NCBI RefSeq assembly: GCF_943192995.1
Contig: NZ_CALPCP010000017.1
Coordinates: forward strand, 1-64,000
Source of the DNA: Flintibacter muris
GTDB lineage: Bacteria > Bacillota > Clostridia > Oscillospirales > Oscillospiraceae
Direction: 5' to 3'
Length of the DNA: 64,000 bases
A program made the position numbers and the translations under genes. Shown piece after piece: positions 41,863-52,434 of the stretch; positions within the stretch are counted from its first letter, which is position 1, and every line of letters starts with the position of its first letter. The notes beneath the pieces are model-generated. The model saw only the letters and a program-made list of their open reading frames with translations, was not told the origin of the DNA and did no database searches.

Positions 41863-43375
41863 ATGCTGTCCGTGTTATGGTACACTCCACAAAATAGTTC
41901 TGTGCCTCCCCCTCCTGGGCGAACAGGGCGTCGTCGCCAAACTGGCGGTAGCCGGAAAACCGGGCCTGGCTGTGGATGGCAAAGCCCTCCCGCTCCCAGT
42001 GGAGGCCACCCTCCTGAGCAACCAGCTGCTTGTACAGCTCCGCCGTGCCCTGCTGGCCCAGGGGCTTCCAGAGGAAGGAGCGCGCTGCCACAGCTATCTT
42101 CTCATAGGGGAGGCCGACGGCATAGGTTTGTCCCTGTGTAATAGGGCCCCCGCTGTCGTAAGACCGCACCAGCTTCACTTGTGTAAGCACGCCGTCCTCC
42201 TCGGTAAATTGGAAGGACTCCTGAGGCACAGGAGACTCCCCCCACAGATGGATAACCACCGTCCCTCCGCTGTCTTGGGTAACCGTTTCAAAGGCTCCCG
42301 ACTGCGTCAGGCGGTAAGTCAGGTTTTCTCTCCCACAGGAGAACTCCATAAATTGGTTGTAGTTGTCCACAAACTGCTCCACCGTCAGCGCCGGTCCCCG
42401 GTGGGGCGGACGGGCGGCCAGAAAATGTCCCCCTACCATCAGCCCTAGGCACATGGCCCACGCCGCCAGATATCCCGCCACCCGGAGGTAATTTCGGTGA
42501 TCGTCCCAAAAGACCCGCTCCCGGGTGCTGCCGTCCAGGTAGAGCTGGTCCGCCTCCCAGAACAGGGGCTTCTCGTGGTATACCTGCCAGCAGGCCCAGA
42601 CCAGCATCCCGATTCCGGCGATGGAAAGCAGCGGAATGCGGCTGCCCATCAGCGTATGGGCAGCGCCATCGAACAGCACCACATAGACAGTCCGCTGGCC
42701 CGCCTCTGCCAAGTCCAGCCGGCTGCCGTCCTCCCGCAGGATTTTCAGCCCGAAGAGGAACTTGCCCGGCGTGGTCCCGGTGAGGGTAAGTGACAGGGTC
42801 TCCATCCCCAGCAGCAGCACCAGAGCCCCCAGATTCAGAAGGAACAGGCTGCCTCCGTTCCCATTCACCCGAATCAGGTTCATCCGGGCAAACAGCTGGA
42901 GGAGCACCACCAGCACCGTGAAGCAGAGCAGGAGGTCGATCTCCCTGGCAAACAGCCGCCGCCAGGGGAAAATGCGCACCGGGTCCTGATCTCTGGCCAC
43001 AACCTCCTCCGCCTGGGCCAGCCGGTCCAGATAGCGCCGGGCGTCCAAAGTGTAGAAGCTCACCCCGTCTGAGCGCATGTCCCGGCACAGCCGGGCCGCC
43101 TGGTCCAGCTCCTGGCGCTGACGCTCCAACGCCTCCTCCCTCCGCTCCAGGGCGGGCTCCAGTGACTGCTCCCCCTGCTGGAGCTGGTGAATCTCCTCCA
43201 GGGAGAAGCCCAGCTGACGCAGCAGCTTGATTTTTAATAAGGTGTCCACATTTTCGTCGGAGTAGTTCCGGTAGCCGTTCTCCCCCCGGGCGGGGGAGAA
43301 AAAGCCCTGATCCTCATAATAGCGGATGTTGGCCCGGGTCAATCCCGTATGAAGCTCCGCTTCCTTTATCGTCAT
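41861..43375 (-). CDS. MerR-type regulator fused to an RDD membrane domain
   Basis: 504 residues from ATG 43375 (GGAGGGG upstream). Residues 1-70 are a MerR winged helix: MTIKEAELHTGLTRANIRYY, EDQGFFSPARGENGYRNYSD, LLKIKLLRQLGFSLEEIHQL. A coiled coil follows (about 75-110). From about 145 is an RDD membrane domain: PWRRLFAREIDLLLCF and TTPGKFLFGLKILREDGSRL. After a fifth membrane helix, the last ~170 residues (ALTVEQFVDNYNQFMEFSCG onward) are probably outside. The promoter shows the 19-base MerR spacer. A membrane-bound sensor-regulator is inferred. Confidence 0.88.
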   Translation of the reverse strand: MTIKEAELHTGLTRANIRYYEDQGFFSPARGENGYRNYSDENVDTLLKIKLLRQLGFSLEEIHQLQQGEQSLEPALERREEALERQRQELDQAARLCRDMRSDGVSFYTLDARRYLDRLAQAEEVVARDQDPVRIFPWRRLFAREIDLLLCFTVLVVLLQLFARMNLIRVNGNGGSLFLLNLGALVLLLGMETLSLTLTGTTPGKFLFGLKILREDGSRLDLAEAGQRTVYVVLFDGAAHTLMGSRIPLLSIAGIGMLVWACWQVYHEKPLFWEADQLYLDGSTRERVFWDDHRNYLRVAGYLAAWAMCLGLMVGGHFLAARPPHRGPALTVEQFVDNYNQFMEFSCGRENLTYRLTQSGAFETVTQDSGGTVVIHLWGESPVPQESFQFTEEDGVLTQVKLVRSYDSGGPITQGQTYAVGLPYEKIAVAARSFLWKPLGQQGTAELYKQLVAQEGGLHWEREGFAIHSQARFSGYRQFGDDALFAQEGEAQNYFVECTITRTA

Positions 43376-43408
43376 ATGTACCCCTCCTTTTCCCTTCTTC
43401 TCACAGGC

Positions 43409-43439
43409 AGTATACACTATCAAGGCACTTTACAGTCAA
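43409..43439 (-). promoter_or_regulatory. MerR-type promoter with 19-base spacer
   Basis: Minus strand TTGACT (43439-43434), 19 bases, TATACT (43414-43409). Within the spacer ACTGTAAAG-TGC-CTTGATAGT is an inverted repeat (7 of 9). Long spacers with a central dyad are the hallmark of promoters activated by DNA untwisting by MerR proteins, so this gene is probably self-activated. Confidence 0.8.
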
Positions 43440-43535
43440 TAGCTACAGAGGAAAAAAACAGCAGAGGGCGGCATTTTTGTGCTTTTGCACAAATTAAAAG
43501 AAGAAAAACTGTCTAAATTGATAGGGCTGTCCCAC

Positions 43536-43564
43536 TTGCTTTAAAGACGAAAAACCGATATAAT
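43536..43564 (+). promoter_or_regulatory. Promoter of bcd-etfBA
   Basis: TTGCTT (43536-43541), 17-base spacer, TATAAT (43559-43564). It leaves a leader of about 215 bases before ATG 43785. Confidence 0.7.
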
Positions 43565-43784
43565 TTCAATGGTTAGACACTACATATGCCAAACCTGATA
43601 AGCGCCGCAACAGCGGGGTCGGCCCGTGTTGCTCTTTTTTCGCCTCATCTTTGTTAAAAATCTAACAAAGATGAGGGGCGGGTTTGGTGTACTGTCATGT
43701 ATCGTTTTGCTCTTCTGTCTCCGGCCAGGGGACGGCGGGAGCGCTCACGATAGTGCCAAGAATTTAAACTAGGAGGACTGCAAA
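43565..43784 (+). promoter_or_regulatory. Structured leader of bcd-etfBA, attenuator-like
   Basis: GCAACAGCGGGGTCGGCCCG then TGTTGC folds into a hairpin (43605-43633) followed by CTCTTTTTT, i.e. a terminator inside the leader. Ten bases on, CCTCATCTTTGTTA and its perfect inverse (43643-43676) form a second 14 bp hairpin with a six-base loop. I recognise no known riboswitch class. Confidence 0.5.
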
Positions 43785-44927
<1,143 letters not shown>

Positions 44928-44945
44928 GATAGGAGGCAGATCAAA

Positions 44946-45746
44946 ATGAAAATCATTGTTTGTGTCAAGCAGGTCCCCGATACCTCCGGTAAGGTGGCCG
45001 TCAACCCCGATGGTACCCTGAACCGCGCCTCCATGGCCGCCATCACCAACCCCGACGACCTGAACGCTGTTGAGGCCGCCCTGGTGCTGAAAGAGCAGAC
45101 CGGCGCTGAAATTATCGTTGTCTCTATGGGCCCCCCGCCCGCCGAGGGTATGCTCCGCGAGGTTATGGCCCGGGGCGTGGACCGCGCCATTCTGGTGTCC
45201 GCCCGTGAGTTCGGCGGCTCCGATACTTACGCCACCTCCCAGATCCTGGCCGCCGCTATCGACACCATCGGTGTGGAGAAGGACGACATTGTCATGTGCG
45301 GCCGTCAGGCTATCGACGGCGACACCGCCCAGGTCGGCCCCCAGATCGCCGAGAAGCTGGGCCTGCCCCAGGTGTCCTACGCCGCCGAGATCACCAAGGA
45401 CGGCGACACCATCACCGTTAAGCGTATGCTGGAGGACGGCTACATGACCATCAAGGTCAAGACCCCCTGCCTCATCACCTGCATCAAGGAGCTGAACACT
45501 CCCCGCTACATGAGCGTGGGCGGCGTCTTCGAGTGCTACTCCAAGCCCTATGAGATCTTCGACTACAACACCCTGAAGGATCACCGTTTCATCGACAAGG
45601 ACACCATCGGCCTGAGCGGCTCCCCCACCAACATCCTGACCTCCTTCACTCCCCCCCAGAAGGGTGCCGGCATGATGCTGGAGGGCGCCGACAAGGCTAC
45701 CTGCGAGAAGCTGGCCGGCATCATGGCCGCCAAGCACATGATCTGA
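44946..45746 (+). CDS. etfB: Electron transfer flavoprotein beta subunit
   Basis: 266 residues. MKIIVCVKQVPDTSGKVAVN, LNAVEAALVLKEQTGAEIIV, then the nucleotide site CGRQAIDGDTAQVGPQIAEK and LPQVSYAAEITKDGDTITVK. In bifurcating Bcd-Etf this subunit holds the FAD that takes electrons from NADH. AGGAGG before ATG, 18 bases after bcd. Shares the highly expressed codon pattern of bcd. Confidence 0.97.
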   Translation: MKIIVCVKQVPDTSGKVAVNPDGTLNRASMAAITNPDDLNAVEAALVLKEQTGAEIIVVSMGPPPAEGMLREVMARGVDRAILVSAREFGGSDTYATSQILAAAIDTIGVEKDDIVMCGRQAIDGDTAQVGPQIAEKLGLPQVSYAAEITKDGDTITVKRMLEDGYMTIKVKTPCLITCIKELNTPRYMSVGGVFECYSKPYEIFDYNTLKDHRFIDKDTIGLSGSPTNILTSFTPPQKGAGMMLEGADKATCEKLAGIMAAKHMI

Positions 45747-45764
45747 GAAGGGAGATAAACGAAT

Positions 45765-46904
45765 ATGTCTACTTTTAATAGTTCCGATGTCGCTGCCTTC
45801 AAGGGCGGAGTCTGGGTATTCTGTGAGCAGCGCCAGGGCAGCATGATGCCCACCTCTTTTGAGCTCATCTCCGAGGGCCGCAAGCTGGCCGACGAACTGG
45901 ACACCAAGCTGTACGGCATCCTGCTGGGCGACGGCATTGAGGGTATTGCCAAGGAGCTGGGCGGCTACGGCGCCGACGGCGTGTACGTCTGCGACCACCC
46001 CCTGCTGAAAAACTACACTACCGACGGCTACACCAAGGTCATCTGCGACGTAATCGAGGAGTACAAGCCTGAGATCATGCTCATCGGCGCTACCAACATT
46101 GGCCGTGACCTGGGCCCCCGCTGCGCCGCCCGCCTGCACACCGGCCTGTGCGCCGACTGCACCCACCTGGACGTGGACATGGGTATCTACAAGGACTTCC
46201 TGAAGGCCAACTCCACCCTGGCCCCCGAGCGTATCGACGCCACCAGCCACGCTGTGGTGCTGGGCCAGAAGCACGACGTGTCCCGTGACCTGAAGATGAC
46301 CCGTCCCGCCTTCGGCGGCCACCTGATGGCCTCCATCATCTGCCCCCGGTTCCGTCCCGCCATGGCCACCGTCCGTCCCGGCGTGATGAAGAAGGCCGCC
46401 TTTGACCAGGCCAAGGCCGACGCCTGCGAGATCATCAAGCCCAGCTTTGAGCTGTCTGAGGCCGATGTGCAGACCGAGGTGGTCGAGGTGGTCAAGGCCG
46501 CCAAGAAGCTGGTTGACCTGATCGGCGCTGACGTGGTCGTCTCTGTTGGCCGCGGCATCTCCAAGGACGTAGAGGGCGGCATCAAGCTGGCTGAGGAGCT
46601 GGCTGAGGTCCTCGGCGGCGTTGTGGGCGGCTCCCGTGCCACCATCGACTCCGGCTGGCTGTCCGCCGACCACCAGGTCGGTCAGACCGGCAAGACCGTC
46701 CATCCCAAGATTTACGTCGCTCTGGGCATCTCCGGCGCTATCCAGCACAAGGCCGGTATGCAGGATTCCGAGTGCATCATTGCCGTCAACAAGAACGACA
46801 CCGCCCCCATCTTTGAGATCGCCGACTACGGCATCTGCGGCGACCTGTTCAAGGTCACTCCCCTGCTCATTGAGGCCATCAAGGCTGCCAAGGCTGCGAA
46901 GTAA
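45765..46904 (+). CDS. etfA: Electron transfer flavoprotein alpha subunit
   Basis: 379 residues. N-terminal VWVFCEQRQGSMMPTSFELI, then LIGATNIGRDLGPRCAARLH. The C-terminal FAD domain reads VVSVGRGISKDVEGGIKLAE, VVGGSRATIDSGWLSADHQV and ALGISGAIQHKAGMQDSECI. It passes electrons to Bcd and closes the three-gene operon, followed by a strong terminator. No ferredoxin domain is fused. Confidence 0.97.
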   Translation: MSTFNSSDVAAFKGGVWVFCEQRQGSMMPTSFELISEGRKLADELDTKLYGILLGDGIEGIAKELGGYGADGVYVCDHPLLKNYTTDGYTKVICDVIEEYKPEIMLIGATNIGRDLGPRCAARLHTGLCADCTHLDVDMGIYKDFLKANSTLAPERIDATSHAVVLGQKHDVSRDLKMTRPAFGGHLMASIICPRFRPAMATVRPGVMKKAAFDQAKADACEIIKPSFELSEADVQTEVVEVVKAAKKLVDLIGADVVVSVGRGISKDVEGGIKLAEELAEVLGGVVGGSRATIDSGWLSADHQVGQTGKTVHPKIYVALGISGAIQHKAGMQDSECIIAVNKNDTAPIFEIADYGICGDLFKVTPLLIEAIKAAKAAK

Positions 46905-46949
46905 GGGACTTCCTCCGTTTGGGGCTATATCCCAGAATATTCTACAACA

Positions 46950-46994
46950 AAAGGGCTTGCCGTCTGCGTATTGCAGTCGGCAAGCCTTTTTATT
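46950..46994 (+). terminator. Terminator of bcd-etfBA
   Basis: GGCTTGCCGTCTGC / GCAGTCGGCAAGCC arms (one mismatch) around GTATT, then TTTTTATTTT. Confidence 0.9.
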
Positions 46995-47256
46995 TTGAAT
47001 GAGTCCCGTATTATGAAAGAATCGGAGCAGATAAAGGGAGCCTCTGCACAAGGACGCTGAAAATACAAATCTTTTGTCAGATTCCTGTGCGTGTGCCAGC
47101 AGGCAGCCATCCTCATAAATTCTTCAGTAAGAACCTGTCTTCACAGGCGTTGAACGCCGTCTGGCCGGGTCTTTAGCCGCCCTGCCGCGTTAAAAAATCT
47201 TGAAATACATCCAGTATTGCTTGTATTCCTTGCGATTTGTGGTTGCGGAGCAGACC
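46995..47256. other. Intergenic stretch without a gene
   Basis: Contains small hairpins (GGCGTTGAACGCC, 47149-47161) and a segment reading AAAAAATCTTGAAATACATC with an internal near-repeat (GTATTGCTTGTATT). No ribosome sites or family resemblance. It looks like decayed or repeat DNA between two butyrate genes. Confidence 0.45.
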
Positions 47257-48594
47257 CTACTGATTGCTTCTGCGCCAAATGCCCATTTTCTGGGCGTCTT
47301 GGATGAGCTGTTCACGGAACTGGGGGGCAGCGATAGAGATGATTGCCTCGGCCCGCTCCCAGGTGGACAGGCCCTTGAGGTTAATCATGCCGTGCTCGGT
47401 GACAATATACTGTACGCAGGAGCGGGGGTCGGTGGCGATAGAACCGGGGGTGAGGGTGGGGACGATGCGGCTCTTGACGGAGCCGTCCTTGCCGGTAACA
47501 GTGGAGGACATGCAGATAAAGCTCTTGCCGCCCTTAGACAGGTAAGCGCCCATGACAAAGTCCAGCTGTCCGCCGGTGCCGGAGATGTGCTTCAAACCGG
47601 CGGACTCGGCGTTGACCTGGCCGAACAGGTCCATGTCGATAGCATTGTTGATGGAGATGAAATTGTCCAGCTGGGCCAGCACCCGCACGTCGTTGGTGTA
47701 GTCCACCGGGGCGGCCATAACGGCGGGGTTGCGGTCCACGTAGTCATACAGCTTCTGGGTTCCGGCAGCGAAAGCGTACACCTGGCGGCCCTTGTCCAGC
47801 GCCTTGTTCCGCCCGGTAAGTTTGCCCGCAAGGGCCATGTCCACAAAGCCATCCACATACATCTCGGTGTGGACGCCCAGGTCCTTCAAATCAGACTGGG
47901 CGATCATGGAGCCCACGGTGTTGGGCATACCGCCAATACCCAGCTGGAGGCAGGCCCCGTTGGGGATCTGCTCCACAATAAGCTTGGCCACCGCCCGGTC
48001 CACATCGGTGGGCTCGCCACCCCCGCCCAGCTGGGCCACGGCGGGGTTGTCCCCTTCCACAACGTAGTCCACATCGGCAATGTTGATCTCACAGCCGGTA
48101 AGGCCGTAAACCCAGGGCAGATTGTGGTTGACCTCCAGAATGATGACCTTGGCCTTGTCCAGCATGTCGGCCAGGTGGGAGGCGGCCAGGGCGTAGCTGA
48201 AATTGCCATGGCTGTCCATGGGGGTGACCTGAATCATGGCCACGTCCACTGAGACGTTCTCCCGGTAAAACCGGGGCAGCTCGGAGTACCGCATGGGGGC
48301 GAAGAACCCCATCCCCTTGCCGATAATCTTCCGGTCAATGCCAGAGCAGTGCCAGGAGTTCCAGGTAAAGTGCTCCCCGGCGTCATCGGCCTTGGCAATC
48401 TCGGGCATCCACATGGTCACGCCGCCCCGGACCTTCACGTCGGTGAGCTCATCCTTCCGGGCGGCCAGGGCCCGGTCCAGAGCCACGGGGTGGTTGGTAC
48501 ACCAGCCGTAGTCCACCCAGTCGCCGGATTTCACCGCCTGAACGGCCTGCTCGGGGGTGGTCAGCTTCTGCTGATAAAGGGCTTGATAATCCAT
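47257..48594 (-). CDS. Acyl-CoA:acetate CoA-transferase, butyryl-CoA type
   Basis: 445 residues from ATG 48594 (GGAGGAAAAC upstream). Family I-like 4-hydroxybutyrate/butyryl-CoA transferase: [20 protein letters not shown] (the FTWNSWH block conserved in gut butyryl-CoA:acetate CoA-transferases), [60 protein letters not shown] and [20 protein letters not shown]. It would release butyrate while making acetyl-CoA. Substrate is inferred by motif and context; 4-hydroxybutyrate or propionate types remain possible. Confidence 0.88.
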   Translation of the reverse strand: MDYQALYQQKLTTPEQAVQAVKSGDWVDYGWCTNHPVALDRALAARKDELTDVKVRGGVTMWMPEIAKADDAGEHFTWNSWHCSGIDRKIIGKGMGFFAPMRYSELPRFYRENVSVDVAMIQVTPMDSHGNFSYALAASHLADMLDKAKVIILEVNHNLPWVYGLTGCEINIADVDYVVEGDNPAVAQLGGGGEPTDVDRAVAKLIVEQIPNGACLQLGIGGMPNTVGSMIAQSDLKDLGVHTEMYVDGFVDMALAGKLTGRNKALDKGRQVYAFAAGTQKLYDYVDRNPAVMAAPVDYTNDVRVLAQLDNFISINNAIDMDLFGQVNAESAGLKHISGTGGQLDFVMGAYLSKGGKSFICMSSTVTGKDGSVKSRIVPTLTPGSIATDPRSCVQYIVTEHGMINLKGLSTWERAEAIISIAAPQFREQLIQDAQKMGIWRRSNQ

Positions 48595-48621
48595 ATTGTT
48601 TTCCTCCAAATATATTTTTTA

Positions 48622-48656
48622 TGTAGGGGCCGCCGAGGACGGCGGCCCTCTTTTTT
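48622..48656. repeat. Short hairpin repeat (TGTAGGGG type)
   Basis: TGTAGGGGCCGCCG AGGA CGGCGGCCC then TTTTTT. Same family as 29385 and 57275; may also act as a plus-strand terminator. Confidence 0.65.
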
Positions 48657-48674
48657 GAAGACATATCTTTTATT

Positions 48675-48697
48675 TGAAAAGCCGCTCAGGGGCGGCC
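48675..48697 (-). terminator. Terminator after the DEAD-box helicase gene
   Basis: Minus strand GCCGC-CCCTGA-GCGGC-TTTT, a short stem eight bases past the stop. Confidence 0.5.
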
Positions 48698-48704
48698 CTG
48701 GGCA

Positions 48705-50615
48705 TTACCGGTCAATCTCCAGGTAGTAGGGCTTCATCAGGCTGGCCTGCTCGGTGGAGTCCTTGGGCTGGTTTTTCCGGGGCGGCTCAGGGGGCATGCC
48801 CCGGGGACGGTCGTAGCGCTTCTGGCCAGACGATCCCTTTTTCTTCTGCCTGGGGGCGGAGGCCGCTTTTTGGGGGACTTCCTGCTTAGCTTTAAGGGGC
48901 TTCTGCGGCTTTTTGCTCCGCTGCTCGGGCTGGGAGGGCTTCCCTTTTTTCGGCTCATCCTTTGCCGGCTTGTCCTTGTCTTTTGAAGAGGGCTTCTTTT
49001 TGCCCTCCTTTTTTGGGGGCTTTTCCCCAACCTTGGGGAGAATGTTGGACAGCAGCGACCGCCGGGGGGCCAGCAGGCGGGCGGTGGCATCCATAATGGT
49101 ATCGCTGTCAAGGGGATTGGGCCGGCGGAACTCGGTGTTGGGCATGGAGTCCCCGGTGTCCAGCAGGGCGCCCGGCCTGACCCCCCGCTTGGGCGGAGCG
49201 GGAAGGTAGTCAAGGGCGTCCTCCTCCGCTTTGGGGGCGGAGGGGCAAAGGGTGACATCGCCGGTGGGGGCGGCGACCTTCTTTTTGTGGCGGCGCTTCT
49301 TTTTGCCCCCGGACTGCGCCCCTTCCTCCGGCACAGTTTGGGCCCTGGCCGCTTCCAGCCCGGCCTGTTCGGCGGCCTTCCGGGCCTCCTCCCGCTGGCG
49401 GCGCAGCTCCCGGGCGGCGGCCCGGGCCTCTGCGTCCTCCTCGTTGATGATCTTGCCGTTCTTGTCCCGCTTGGGGGCTTCAAAGACCCGCATGGGGAAG
49501 GGGTGTCCCTCCACCAGGGGGACCTTTTTGCCGGTGAGCCGTTCAATGTCCTTTAAAAGGGGCTTCTCACCAAAATCGCAGAAGGCGATAGCCTCCCCTC
49601 CCCGGCCCGCCCGGCCGGTGCGGCCAATACGGTGAACGTAGGTCTCGGGCACCTCGGGCAGGTTGTAGTTGAACACGTGGGACAGCTCCTCAATATCCAG
49701 CCCACGGGCGGCGATATCGGTGGCCACCAGGCAGCGGACCCTTCCGGACTTAAAGTCAGCCAGGGCCTGCTGGCGGGCGGTCTGGCTCTTGTTTCCATGG
49801 ATGGCGGCGGCGGAGATGCCCGCCTTGCCCAGATCCCGGGCCACCTTGTTGGCCCCATGCTTGGTCCGGGTAAAGACAAGGGCGTTTTTCACCCGCTTTT
49901 CCTCCATCAGGTAGGCCAGCAGACTGGTCTTGTTCCCCTTGTCCACCAAATAGACCGACTGGCGGATCACCTCCACCGGGGAGGAGATGGGGTCCACCGC
50001 CACTTTAACGGGATTTTTCAGCAGGGAATTGACCAGATCGGTGATTTCCGGGGGCATGGTGGCGGAGAAGAAGAGGGTCTGCTTCCTCTGGGGAAGCCAC
50101 TTGAGGATTTTCCGCACGTCGTGGATAAAGCCCATGTCCAGCATGCGGTCGGCCTCATCCAGGACGAAAATCTCCAGGGCGTCCAGGGAGACAAAGCCCT
50201 GGTCATGGAGGTCCATCAGCCGCCCCGGGGTGGCTACCAGGATATCCACTCCCCGTTTCAGAGCCTCCACTTGGGGGTTCTGGCCCACGCCTCCGAAGAT
50301 GACGGCGTGGCGCAGGCTGAGGTACTTGCCATAGGCGTCAAAGCTCTCGCCGATCTGGATGGCCAGCTCCCGGGTGGGGGTGAGGATAAGGGCCCGGATG
50401 GACCTTCTGGAGCCGGTGTTTCCCTCCAGCCGCTGAAGGATAGGGGTAGCAAAGGCGCAGGTTTTGCCTGTACCGGTCTGGGCGCAGCCCAGTACGTCCC
50501 GCCCGGCCAGCGCGGGGGGAATGGCCTTCTCCTGGATGGGGGAGGGCTTGGTGTAGCCCTGTTCCGCCAGGGCCTTCAAAATGGGGGCGTTCAGCCCCAG
50601 GTCTCTAAATTGCAT
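48705..50615 (-). CDS. DEAD-box RNA helicase with long Lys/Pro-rich tail
   Basis: 636 residues. Motif Q (FRDLGLN...[13 protein letters not shown]), motif I AQTGTGKT (45-52), Ia PTRELA, II DEAD (153-156), III SAT in [17 protein letters not shown] and [14 protein letters not shown]. From about residue 400 the tail is low-complexity and basic ([44 protein letters not shown]), as in cold-shock/RhlE-CshA-type helicases that bind structured RNA. Name not forced. Confidence 0.95.
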   Translation of the reverse strand: MQFRDLGLNAPILKALAEQGYTKPSPIQEKAIPPALAGRDVLGCAQTGTGKTCAFATPILQRLEGNTGSRRSIRALILTPTRELAIQIGESFDAYGKYLSLRHAVIFGGVGQNPQVEALKRGVDILVATPGRLMDLHDQGFVSLDALEIFVLDEADRMLDMGFIHDVRKILKWLPQRKQTLFFSATMPPEITDLVNSLLKNPVKVAVDPISSPVEVIRQSVYLVDKGNKTSLLAYLMEEKRVKNALVFTRTKHGANKVARDLGKAGISAAAIHGNKSQTARQQALADFKSGRVRCLVATDIAARGLDIEELSHVFNYNLPEVPETYVHRIGRTGRAGRGGEAIAFCDFGEKPLLKDIERLTGKKVPLVEGHPFPMRVFEAPKRDKNGKIINEEDAEARAAARELRRQREEARKAAEQAGLEAARAQTVPEEGAQSGGKKKRRHKKKVAAPTGDVTLCPSAPKAEEDALDYLPAPPKRGVRPGALLDTGDSMPNTEFRRPNPLDSDTIMDATARLLAPRRSLLSNILPKVGEKPPKKEGKKKPSSKDKDKPAKDEPKKGKPSQPEQRSKKPQKPLKAKQEVPQKAASAPRQKKKGSSGQKRYDRPRGMPPEPPRKNQPKDSTEQASLMKPYYLEIDR

Positions 50616-50692
50616 TCAAAACTTCCTTTTTTTCATTCGCGGCGGGGTCCGCCCGGCGCGGCCCACGATTTTCCCTGTGGGCTGGGGCGCGG

Positions 50693-51214
50693 TTATTTGC
50701 CGGCCAGGCCCAGCTGCTTTTGAACCAGTTGGGCGGTCTCAGCCAGCTCCTGCCCCGGAGGACAGCTGACCACCAGGCCGGCGTATTTGCGGTAAAGGGG
50801 TTCCCGGTAGGCCATCACGTCGGCCAGGGTCTGGCCCGGCTCCATGGCAATGCCCCGGGTGGACAGATTTTGAATCCGTCTTGTCAGCTCTTCCAGGGGG
50901 ACCTGGAGGTAGACCACCGGTCCCAGCCCTTTCAGGTGGAGGGCCGCGCCCTCACGGCACACGGCGCTGCCCCCGGGAGCAATGACGGTACGGCGGCAGT
51001 TCAGGCTCAAAATCGCCGACTCCTCGGCATCCAGAAAAGCCTGCGTCCCCCGGCTGTCCAATATCTCCTGGAGCAGAGCCCCCTCCCGCTCCTGGATCAG
51101 CAGGTCTACGTCCAGAAACTGATAGCCCAACAGCTTGGCCAGCAGAACTCCCACAGTACTCTTTCCCGAACCGGGCATGCCAATCAGAGTGATGTTATCC
51201 AACCGTGTTCCCAA
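50693..51214 (-). CDS. aroK: Shikimate kinase
   Basis: 173 residues: NITLIGMPGSGKSTVGVLLA (Walker A), QFLDVDLLIQEREGALLQEI (shikimate-binding Asp), FLDAEESAILSL, VIAPGGSAVCREGAALHLKG and VVYLQVPLEELTRRI. No ATG is available: TTG 51214 gives the full start, and a second TTG four codons later is also possible behind AAAGG. Phosphorylates shikimate in aromatic amino acid synthesis. Isolated from other aro genes. Confidence 0.85.
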   Translation of the reverse strand: MGTRLDNITLIGMPGSGKSTVGVLLAKLLGYQFLDVDLLIQEREGALLQEILDSRGTQAFLDAEESAILSLNCRRTVIAPGGSAVCREGAALHLKGLGPVVYLQVPLEELTRRIQNLSTRGIAMEPGQTLADVMAYREPLYRKYAGLVVSCPPGQELAETAQLVQKQLGLAGK

Positions 51215-51283
51215 CCTTTACATACAAATTCATTCTATAGTATACCACAAGCAAAAGAAAAAGAAAAGAGGGAAGCGGAAGAC

Positions 51284-51331
51284 TGCACGAAAATCAATTT
51301 TAGAAAATCCGGCTGTATTTACAGGGCGGGG
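51284..51331. mobile_element. Truncated third copy of the palindromic MITE
   Basis: GCACGAAAATCAATTTTAGA, then AAATCCGGCTGTATTTACAG and GGCGGG match the first 45 or so bases of the 36888 copy; the match then stops abruptly where a conjugation-gene fragment begins. Confidence 0.75.
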
Positions 51332-51336
51332 CTTGA

Positions 51337-51917
51337 CGGGACAGCATTCAGGCCTGGCTGCCCATTAAAAATATCGTGGGCGGGGTGGTGGTCACCTAGG
51401 ATAACCGCTTTGTCAAAATCCTGAAGGTGCTGCCGGTGAATATCTACCTCAGGTCGCCCAACGACCGGCAAAACATCATCTCCAGCTATGCGGCTCACCT
51501 GAAAATTGCCCTGGACAGCTTACAGCTGGAGGCCCGCACCCTCCCTGCCGACACCGCCGCCTATGTGGACAGGATGAAGGAGTACGCAGAGCATGAGGAC
51601 AACATCGCCCAGATCGGCGAAGGGGTAGCCATCGACGCCATCTGGTACCGCTTCTTTCTCATCTTCAGTACGAGGCCAACATGAAGTCCAAGGGGCACAG
51701 CGTCGCCGCTATCATCCAGCGTCTGAACGAGGAAGCGGACATTGCCCGGCGCTACCTGGATCTGTGCGAGCTGGAGGTGCTGGAGCTCCGGTTTTCTGAT
51801 GACTTTATTCTGAAGCTGCTGTACGAGATCATAAACAAGCACACCAGCCAGCGGGTCAAGCTGCCCGAGGGCATTTTTGATATGACCACAACTATCCATG
51901 GCATTTACGAAGAATAA
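51337..51917 (+). pseudogene. VirB4/TraC-like conjugation ATPase, decayed N-terminal part
   Basis: The frame reads DSIQAWLPIKNIVGGVVVT, hits TAG at 51397, then DNRFVKILKVLPVNIYLRSP and SYAAHLKIALDSLQLEAR. One base is missing near 51673: FFLIF then, in the +1 frame, QYEANMKSKGHSVAAIIQRL, YLDLCELEVLELRF and TSQRVKLPEGIFDMTTTIHG, ending at 51917. This order matches the N-terminal domain of VirB4-type proteins of Clostridia conjugative elements. The ATPase domain is absent. Confidence 0.75.
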
Positions 51918-52012
51918 ACCGCAGCCCACAGGCTACGGCTCATTTGTATATAATGCATAAAAAAGAAAATTAGATTTTTCTGCATTTAACCCTTGACATT
52001 TTCAAAATTCTC

Positions 52013-52041
52013 TTGACAAAGGGGCAGGGCACTGGTAAACT
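52013..52041 (+). promoter_or_regulatory. Promoter of rplU-prp-rpmA
   Basis: TTGACA (52013-52018), 17-base spacer, TAAACT (52036-52041), about 80 bases before the rplU ATG. Confidence 0.75.
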
Positions 52042-52122
52042 ATTAGGGCCGCATTGAGCAGGTTTTAAAGAGGACAAACCCTCACCTGGGAGAGCGAGCC
52101 CGTAATAAAGGAGTTGAATACT
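52042..52122 (+). promoter_or_regulatory. Probable L21-type ribosomal protein leader
   Basis: Contains CAGGTTTTAAAGAGGACAAA then CCCTCACCTGGGAGAGCGAG. CAGGT pairs with ACCTG and GAGG with CCTC, close to the leader seen before rplU in many Firmicutes, which is thought to feed back on L21 or its partners. The structure is judged by eye. Confidence 0.45.
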
Positions 52123-52434
52123 ATGCAGGCAATCATCGTAACCGGCGGTAAGCAGTACAAGGTGGCGGAGGGTGACACTCTGTTTATCGAGAAGCTGGAG
52201 GCCGAGGCCGGTCAGGCCATCACCTTTGACCAGGTGCTGGCAGTTCTGGACGGCGACAAGGCTACCTTCGGCGCTCCCACCGTGGAGGGCGCTTCTGTGG
52301 CCGCCACTGTGGTCAAGAACGGCAAGGGCAAGAAGATCCGCATCTTCAAGTACACCCCCAAGAAGGGCTATCGTAAGCGCCAGGGCCACCGTCAGCCCTA
52401 CACCAAGGTGGAGATCGGCGCCATCAAGGCCTGA
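52123..52434 (+). CDS. rplU: 50S ribosomal protein L21
   Basis: 103 residues, the normal length, from ATG 52123: [20 protein letters not shown], then [20 protein letters not shown], and the RNA-binding tail [24 protein letters not shown] lies nine bases upstream. First of the rplU-prp-rpmA operon. Confidence 0.98.
   Translation: MQAIIVTGGKQYKVAEGDTLFIEKLEAEAGQAITFDQVLAVLDGDKATFGAPTVEGASVAATVVKNGKGKKIRIFKYTPKKGYRKRQGHRQPYTKVEIGAIKA

Noticed and set aside
43600-43680. Known riboswitch (c-di-GMP, ZTP, fluoride, SAM) before bcd
   Set aside because: The conserved core sequences of these classes are not visible; only hairpins are. Kept as an unnamed structured leader.
48349-48726. Plus-strand frames opposite the CoA-transferase start
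   Set aside because: Antisense shadows running into a hairpin repeat.
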